Assembly: GCA_021464415.1 (NCBI GenBank)
Contig: CM038471.1
Coordinates: 8,893,386-8,957,385, forward strand
DNA length: 64,000 bases
Direction of reading: 5' to 3'
Source of the DNA: Lonicera japonica
Lineage: Eukaryota > Streptophyta > Magnoliopsida > Dipsacales > Caprifoliaceae
Shown here: positions 57,182 to 64,000 of the stretch, piece after piece
Position numbering within the stretch: the first letter of the stretch is position 1
How the letters are laid out: each line of letters starts with the position of its first letter
Notes under the pieces: model-generated
What the model was told of the DNA's origin: nothing
Seen by the model: only the letters and a program-made list of their open reading frames with translations
Databases searched by the model: none
Position numbers and translations under genes: made by a program

Positions 57182-58869
57182 TGTAGGTCGGAAAATACCT
57201 AGAGGGGGGGGGTGAATAGGGATTTTGAAACTTAATGCGGAATTTAAAAACTTTTCGAAAATGTTTAAGTAAAACAATTTACTAAACAAATTTATCAAGG
57301 AATGTAAGCAAATAAACAATCAAGCACAAGAGCAAATAATTAAGAAATCTCAAACAATTTAAACAATCAATAATAAAGAGATTGAGTAAGAAAGATTGAA
57401 CCAATTTGAAGTCGAAGATTTTTTGTCCACACGGTTCGGCTTGTTCCCCCTACTCCGCGCTCGGTTAGTTCCCCGAGAACTTCCACTAAAACCGATCTCC
57501 TTCCGGGTGAAGATCAAACCTCTATAAGTGTTGTCTCACACACTCTACAAGTATTGCTACACCACAATACTCTCACAAGATACCCGCTTGCTAACCTTGT
57601 GAAATTTACCTTTTACAATTTCTAAACAAGAATTTACCTTCTTGTTTTTCCTATGAGATTTACCTCTCACAATTGAATGCAAAATTGTTTGGTGATTCAC
57701 ACCAATTTACAATAACTCTCTTAAGTGTGTAAAGAATGCAATTTGAAGCTCACACTAGAGATATCAAAATTGATCAAAATATATAGCTCAAAAATGAAGC
57801 ATATGATCAATAAAATGAATTGAATACTTGAATAACTTTGTATATATGTAAAATAAGTTTGTAGAATGATTCAAGTGTGTTAAAACATGTCTAAGACATC
57901 ATATATATAGCTTGCAAAACCATATGGCCGTTGGGGATGATTAAGAGAGGTTTTGGCTTCAAGGTATACATTTTCAAACTTTCCAACAGCTAGTTTTGAC
58001 AAAAAAATTCAAAATTGTTTTGTTAATTTCTCCCAATTGGATTGTGGGATCATGCTCAAATTTTAGTCAAAATTGCCAGGAGATGTTTTCTAACTATTGT
58101 AAAAATTTCAAAATGATCGGAGTTCGGGAAGGCGTCCATTTTACCGTTAGATCAAAACTGGGCAAAAATTGAGCGAATTTTAAACGAAAAATAAAAATAT
58201 TTTTCCAATTTAATAATTTAGTTCCAAATAAAATTATAATGATTTTTGAACCTCAAATATATGTTTCTAAGATACCCATTTTTATTATAGCTTAAAATAT
58301 GATCATTTAAAATTAATATGAATTTATTTCAAAACCGGTTTTTGCAAGAATAATGTTTTGAAATGATTTTGATTCAAACTTGGTTTTGATCAATCTAACA
58401 ATGATGCAAGTTTATGTTTGAGCTATATAATCAATCAATTAAGAAACTTTACATTAATCCTAAGCAAACACTCAATTACCGACTAGGTGAATCTTCGAAT
58501 GTTTCGATTTTTTTTTCAAATTGATTCTTCACTTGAAGCTTTTCCCTTAAAGCTTTAGCATAGGATCCTTGATCTTTTGTGCTTCATGAAATGCATTGCT
58601 AGCTTGTGAGTGATGAGAATAATTTTCTTTGACTTGTCCAACGCTTGTAGTTGAATGATCTTGATTTGGATAGATCGGTTTTAGTCGAATGCTTCATTGA
58701 CTTGATCGGATATTGATTGAATGATCCTTATCAAACTTCATTTGAGCAATCATGCTATTCTTGATTTTCCAAATAAGAAATCTATAATCTTATGTCAAGA
58801 ACATGTTAAATTACACATGATTGATTTATTGTTATTATCAAAATAAGATTAAGACCTTCAAGGTCAACA
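57182..58869 (-). repeat. 3' LTR of gag-only element 2
   Basis: TGTAGGTCGGAAAATACC to CCTTCAAGGTCAACA, 1688 bp on the plus strand. It holds a G run (about 57204-57212) near its left end. Part is alignable with the LTR of element 1, but it lacks the CAGTCGACTG cluster. Confidence 0.9.
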
Positions 58870-58883
58870 ATCTCTCCCTTTTT
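58870..58883 (-). promoter_or_regulatory. Polypurine tract of gag-only element 2
   Basis: The minus strand reads AAAAAAGGGAGAGAT directly before the 3' LTR. Confidence 0.8.
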
Positions 58884-59209
58884 TATGATGACAATAAATT
58901 AATGTGTGTTTACAATAACAAGCATAAATAGCATATGAATAATTGAAATATGCTCCCCCTCAATTTATGCAAAGATAAAATAAATGATTTATAAAAAATT
59001 TTTCATATATTTGAGATAGTTTTAAAACCAATAAAATATTTTTGATCTCAAATAAGGTTTTCAAAAGAAAACAATTATCAATGTTAAAGACATAAAACAA
59101 TTAAAGGTCTTACTAACATTGATTGTCACCAACACACATTTTCTCCCCCTATGGCAACATCAAAAAGGGATCAAGGCCACGGAGAGAAAATGGTAGCTCC
59201 AAGAGTGCT

Positions 59210-60331
59210 TCATCTATGAGGCAGTAATTTGTATGCCTTCTCATCTTTTTCCATAAGGCAAAGGTGTGCTATCTCCTCATCACTCGACTCAATATCGGAT
59301 TCATCTTCATCCGATTCACTTGAATGTTCTTTGAGAGCATGCTTCAATCTTTTGTATAGCTCTTCCCTCTTTGCTTTCTTCTCTCTTTTCTCCTCTTTTC
59401 TAACCGGACAATTTGTCTTGTAGTGTCCCGGTTCATGACAATGGAAGCATTTCCTTTCCTCATTATCAACTTTTGGGATAGTTGATTTATCGTGGAAGTT
59501 CTTTAAGGATGAGGGATAGGTGTCGAGCTTCCTTTGAGAGAATTTCTTCTTTGCTAGGAATTTTTCAAATTTCCTAGAGAGAAGTGCCATATCTCCATCT
59601 CCTTTTCCACCATTTCCTTCATTAGGCTTTAGAGCAAAGATTGTCATAGGATTTGCTTTTTCTCCTTCTTCTCTTGCTAGCTCCTTCTCATGGGTTTTAA
59701 GAGAACCCAAGAGCTCATCCATGCTAAGAGTTTTGAGATTCTTAGCTTCTTGAATTGCTGTCACCTTAGGTCTCCATTTCCTTGGAAGAATCCTAAGAAT
59801 CTTTCGAATTTTCTCTTCATTAGAGTAAACCTTGCCAAGAAGGTTCAAAGTGTTAGTGAGAATAGAAAATCGACTATGCATGGAAGCAAGAGATTCATTA
59901 GGCTCCATTTTAAACAATTCATAATCATGGACAAGAATATTAATATTGTCCTCCTTCACTTGTGAGGTTCCTTCATAGGTAACCTCAAGCTTATCCTAAA
60001 TCTCTTTTGCCGTTTTGCAACTAGAGATTTTGTTGTATTCATCTATAGTCAAAGCACAATGTAATGAATTTAAAGCTTTAGCATTGAATTGAATTTTTCT
60101 AATATCATGCTCATTGTATTCGGATATAGACTTGGGAATAACATTTCCCATTTCGTCGGTTTTTGTAATTTCATAAGGTCCAATAAGTGTAACCTTTCAT
60201 TGTTCAAAATCATTAGCTTGTAAAAATGTACACATTCTATTTTTCCAATAGCTATAGTTTATGCCATCAAACAATGGTGGTCTATAAGTAGAAGCACCTT
60301 CGAAAAGGCCGGTTCCTTGATAATATGACAT
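59210..60331 (-). pseudogene. Copia-type Gag of gag-only element 2 (two stops)
   Basis: 374 codons from ATG 60331 to TGA 59210, collinear with the gag at 20677-21801 (LFDGINYSYWKNRM, LNSLHYALTIDEYNKISS, LSMDELLGSLKTHEKELARE). The zinc knuckle CFHCHEPGHYKTNC and the acidic tail ESDEDESDIESSDEE are kept. Two Trp codons are stops: TGA at 60197-60199 (FEQ*KV) and TAG at 59997-59999 (KEI*DKL), where element 1 has TGG. Both are G-to-A changes. The stretch from 59959 down is fully open. Confidence 0.9.
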
Positions 60332-60370
60332 GATCGTAAACTCTAAGATTGTTAAATCAAAATATGAGTA

Positions 60371-60386
60371 CAACCTCTGATACTAA
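60371..60386 (-). promoter_or_regulatory. Primer binding site of gag-only element 2
   Basis: The minus strand reads TTAGTATCAGAGGTTG after the LTR end CCTACAA, close to the initiator-Met type (TGGTATCAGAG). Confidence 0.7.
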
Positions 60387-60387
60387 T

Positions 60388-61926
60388 TGTAGGATGGAAA
60401 ATACCCTAGAGGGGGGGTGAATAGGGTTTTAAAAACTTAATGCGGAATTTAAAAACTTTTCGAAAATGTTTAAGTAAAACAATTTACTAAACAAATTTAT
60501 CAAGAAATGTAAGCAAATAAACAATCAAGCACAAGAGCAAATAATTAAGCAATCTCAAACAATTTAAACAATCAATAATAAAGAGATTGAGTAAGAAAGA
60601 TTGAACCAATTTGAAGTCGAAGATTTTTTGTCCACACGGTTCGGCTTGTTCCCCCTACTCCGCGCTCGATTAGTTCCCCGAGAACTTCCACTAAAATCGA
60701 TCTCCTTCCGGGTGAAGATCAAACCTCTACAAGTGTTGTCTCACACACTCTACAAGTATTGCTACAACACAATACTCTCACAAGATACCCGCTTGCTAAC
60801 CTTGTGAAATTTACCTTTCACAATTTCTAAACAAGAATTTACCTTCTTGTTTTTCCTATAAGATTTACCTCTTACAATTGAATACAAAATTGTTTGGTGA
60901 TTCACACCAATTTACAATAACTCTCTTAAGTGTGTAAAGAATGCAATTTGAAGCTCACACTAGAGATATCAAAATTGATCAAAATATATAGCTCAAAAAT
61001 GAAGCATATGATCAATAAAATGAATTGAATACTTGAATAACTTTGTATATATGTAAAATAAGTTTGTAGAATGATTCAAGTGTGTTAAAACATGTCTAAG
61101 ACATCATATATATAGCTTGCAAAACCATATGGCCGTTGGGGATGATTAAGAGAGGTTTTGGCTCCAAGGTTACATTTTCAAACTTTCCAACAGCTAGTTT
61201 TGACAAAAAAATTCAAAATTGTGTTGTTAATTTCTCCCAATTGGACCGTTTGATCATGCTCAAATTTTAGTCAAAATTGACAGGAGATGTTTTCTAACTA
61301 CTGTAAAAATTTCAAAATGATCGGAGTTCGGGAAGGCCTCCATTTTACCGTTAGATCAAAATTGGGCAAAAATTGAGCGAATTTTAAACGAAAAATAAAA
61401 ATATTTTTCCAATTTAATAATTTATTTCCAAATAAAATTATAATGATTTTTGAACCTCAAATATATGTTTCTAAGATACCCATTTTTATTATAGCTTAAA
61501 ATATGATCATTTAAAATTAATATGAATTTATTTCAAAACCGGTTTTTGCAAGAATAATGTTTTGAAATGATTTTGATTCAAACTTGGTTTTGATCGATCT
61601 AACAATGATGCAAGTTTATGTTTGAGCTATATAATCAATCAATTAAGAAACTTTACATTAATCCTAAGCAAACACTCAATTACCGACTAGGTGAGTCTTC
61701 GAATGTTTCGATTTTTTTTTCAAATTGATTCTTCACTTGAAGCTTTTCCCTTGAAACTTTAGCATATGATCCTTGATCTTTTGTGCTTCATGAAATGCAT
61801 TGCTAGCTTGTGAGTGATGAGAATGATTTTCTTTGACTTGTCCAACACTTGTAGTTGAATGATCTTGATTTGGATAGATCGGTTTTAGTCGAATGCTTCA
61901 TTGACTTGATCGGATATTGATTGAAT
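60388..61926 (-). repeat. 5' LTR of gag-only element 2 (truncated by gap)
   Basis: TGTAGGATGGAAAATACCC on, matching 57182 to about 58722 with few differences, then stops at the N run. The last 147 bp of the LTR are not visible on either side of the gap. Confidence 0.9.
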
Positions 61927-62026
61927 NNNNNNNNNNNNNNNNNNNNNNNNNNNNNNNNNNNNNNNNNNNNNNNNNNNNNNNNNNNNNNNNNNNNNNNNNN
62001 NNNNNNNNNNNNNNNNNNNNNNNNNN
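61927..62026. other. Assembly gap, 100 N
   Basis: Exactly 100 N, the conventional size for a gap of unknown length. It starts inside an LTR whose second copy is 3 kb away, a typical assembly break. Confidence 0.98.
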
Positions 62027-62353
62027 AATTCTATAGTTCGAGGCTTTATTGTTCAAGTTTCAACTTAAAAGAATGATATTTTATTTTTAAATTCTACATA
62101 CGAGAACGAGACGTCCAAACATGAGAAAAATTGCAATTGAAGGAACTTTAAATGATGGAATTTTAAAGTATATATCATTTACAATTTTTGAATAAATTTT
62201 AGAATTACTTCATCCAAACATAAGAAAGACAACCATCATAAGTTAAAAGCTTCCCCAAACTCGTCATTTTCAAAACCTAATAACACTCCACTTCACCCAC
62301 TAATTACGAATTATTTTGAATAAATGTCAAAAAGTAAAACACTTAATTGAATT
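62027..62353. other. AT-rich sequence right of the gap
   Basis: No gene or recognised repeat. It does not continue the truncated LTR. The phrases CGTCCAAACATGAGAAA and CATCCAAACATAAGAAA are near-repeats (62110, 62214). Confidence 0.5.
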
Positions 62354-63790
62354 GTCACGCCCATATTTCCCATAAGGAGGCAACGATCTCCAAGACTGGC
62401 CTATCACAGATGTCGTCTCTAACAATGGCAAAAAGAAATCATTTAAATAAATACTCAAGAAAATGAAATAAAACTTATGATTTTTAAGAAAGAAATAACA
62501 TCGAAATACATTTATAATAGTCATTAATCTCTCGTCAACTCATGTTTTACAAGGAAGTCTATACCATTGCATGAGCGGTTGACTGGAGTGTAAATCATTT
62601 ATCATCAAGAATTAATGAGCATCAATACATATCCGTAATTAATATACTCAGCATAGTCAAAATAACTCAATAAGAGAAAATATTCAAATTAATACATAAT
62701 TTACATAAAGTAGTGTATCCTATTATAAATAAGAGTTCATGATATAACAACTGCAAGTTCTTATAAAGAAGTTCTAAATACTAGAAAGTGACTAATTATA
62801 CAATATGCTAACGTTTATTATATATCCAAAATTGCTACAACTAAATTAATTTAAACATGAACTTTCCATTTGAAAGATCCAGTGTCACAAGTATCAACGG
62901 ATCTTACATTTCTAGCCCTTTCCCTTATAGCTCTACGATACATGGTGAAACGCAAAAACAAACACATGAAACAGACCCCACCTGGCCCTGACCCTAAATG
63001 TACATGCGTGGGAAAAACAATGAGCCAACCTGGCCTGGTTGGAACTATAGGGCTTATATATATAAAATACATGTAGACAATCACATGCGACGTGCAATTT
63101 CTATAAGAAAGTAAGTATATGCCATATATGTTATAATTCGTGAAGCAATGAGAACAAGTCGCGTGATTCTCATCCCAAACTGATGTGAATCGCGACCGTA
63201 TTTCTATCCGATATGACGAATCCGCAACCCTTGACGTTGAATACGTAAGAACCTTGGAATCACGCGAAGATGATGGAGGTGGAACCTCGACCCAATCCCT
63301 AAAATGAGAATGAACCTTGGTATAGTCGAAGACAAACAATTAATTGATGGATTAATTGATTGATAAGTCGAAGAACAATAAGAATTCAATTCTAGCTGTT
63401 CGATGTGTTCTTAGAACACAAGAGGTGAAAATTCTCCAATTCGTATTAATAAAACAAGGCTACCTCAAAACCTTAGAGTTGCCTCCTTTAAATAGGAGGA
63501 GAATAACTAAACCCTAATCAAACCCTAAGAAAACCCTAAAAAATGAAAATAACAAAACAAGCCCAATTCTAAGGCAACAAAAATAATAGAACATTCTAAA
63601 TAAGCCCAAAAACACTCTTAGCAGGCCCATCACTCTAAATACTAATTATACATAATCCTTAGGCTGCAAATAAATAAAAACAATAATAAAACGCCCTAAT
63701 TATTCTACGTCTTCTTGGCTAAGCATTATTCTCCATCTCCATGAATACTTCTCCAAGCTCCAGCTTTATTCATCAATTTTTGAACCACGA
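62354..63790 (-). repeat. LTR-like and 3' untranslated sequence of a gypsy element (limits unresolved)
   Basis: Lies downstream, on the minus strand, of the gypsy coding end at 63791. It has a TATA-like CCTATTTAAAGGAGG on the minus strand (about 63482-63496). TGTCACGCCC at 62354 is a common plant LTR start but could belong to a second LTR. I cannot find paired ends, so neither the 3' LTR limits nor the number of elements is certain. Confidence 0.4.
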
Positions 63791-64000
63791 TCATGAGTGC
63801 TTCCTTGATCTTCTTGGCTTAGCTCGGGTGATTGGACCACTTGGAACCCGGATGGGATCTGCATAGTCTTCACTCCATGATCCAGCTCTTGTGCTATCCT
63901 CAGGCTCATCATTCCCCTCCTCTTGAAAAGGAATTGTTCTCAATTCGTCACCTGTACTAAACGGACTTAGGTCAGCGACATTAAATGTAGCACTTACATT
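63791..64000 (-). CDS. Ty3/gypsy polyprotein, C-terminal end (partial)
   Basis: 70 codons open from the right edge to TGA 63791-63793 on the minus strand. NVSATFNVADLSPFSTGDEL and VPSGPITRAKPRRSRKHS are the typical end of plant gypsy integrases after the chromodomain or C-terminal region: the FNVADLSPF block, then a basic PITRAR-type tail. The rest of the element is beyond the window. No stop within the visible part, so its state cannot be judged. Confidence 0.75.
   Translation of the reverse strand, partial: NVSATFNVADLSPFSTGDELRTIPFQEEGNDEPEDSTRAGSWSEDYADPIRVPSGPITRAKPRRSRKHS

Larger units (their letters stand above)
57182..61926 (-). mobile_element. Gag-only (TR-GAG-type) copia-like element 2, cut by assembly gap
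   Basis: On the minus strand: 5' LTR (60388-61926, incomplete), primer site, gag (60331-59210), polypurine tract, 3' LTR (57182-58869). The LTR ends are TGTAGG..(A/T)CGGAAAATACC and AGGTCAACA on the plus strand. The gag is about as long as, and closely similar to, that of element 1 at 19081-24193, again with no pol. Compared with element 1 it has longer LTRs and a shorter interior, and lacks the inverted insert. The missing 147 bp of its right LTR should lie at the gap. Confidence 0.87.

Noticed and set aside
62851..63339. Minus-strand 162-residue frame
   Set aside because: Lies in LTR or untranslated sequence downstream of a gypsy stop codon; no domain recognised.

Overview
The window is nuclear repeat DNA from a flowering plant, most likely a eudicot. 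Nearly all of it is a nest of transposable elements. I see no intact single-copy host gene, tRNA, rRNA or CRISPR array. The organism call rests on plant-specific lineages: Tat-like and Athila-like Ty3/gypsy elements, Ty1/copia elements with initiator-Met primer sites, a Rep/helicase Helitron, a CACTA-like element and a plant mobile domain (PMD) gene. A run of exactly 100 N at 61927-62026 marks an assembly gap.

Layout. (1) 1-2805: 5' end of a Tat-like element on the minus strand, running off the left edge. (2) about 3340-11420: a decayed Helitron on the plus strand, split by a solo LTR (4663-6951, target duplication TGATC). (3) 11421-52311: an Athila-like element on the plus strand whose gag/protease, RT start and RT-RNase H-integrase now lie in three pieces. 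(4) 16674-30192: a copia element on the minus strand sits between the Athila protease and RT (flanks CTAAC/CTAAT). (5) 19081-24193: a gag-only copia-like element sits inside the copia RT (exact duplication ATCCG). (6) 30537-48981: a complete Tat-like element sits inside the Athila RT (exact duplication ACCCA). (7) 52312-56210: a CACTA-like element. (8) 56234-57181: a fragment resembling a viral movement-protein domain. (9) 57182-61926: a second gag-only element, minus strand, cut by the gap. (10) 63791-64000: C-terminus of another gypsy polyprotein on the minus strand.

The most unusual unit is the Tat-like element at 30537-48981. Between integrase and its 3' LTR it carries two genes in antisense: a GC-rich, multi-exon PMD gene (42155-45482) and a second gene (40186-41346) resembling the antisense ORFs known from this lineage. 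Both antisense genes have, just upstream of a TATA-like box, the same cluster of ACCGTGCGGTTGGC-type inverted motifs that precedes the TATA box in the element's own LTRs. The element also carries seven tandem copies of a 115-116 bp unit before the 3' LTR. The second unusual unit is the pair of gag-only elements. One has gained a roughly 500 bp inverted copy of its own LTR U3, flanked by a 17 bp direct repeat, and the sister element has the empty site.

All coding regions carry stops or frameshifts. Several catalytic positions are lost by G-to-A changes. The window therefore looks like old, silenced repeat DNA. The nesting gives a relative order of insertion. Lineage names rest on motif recognition by eye; no database search was possible.
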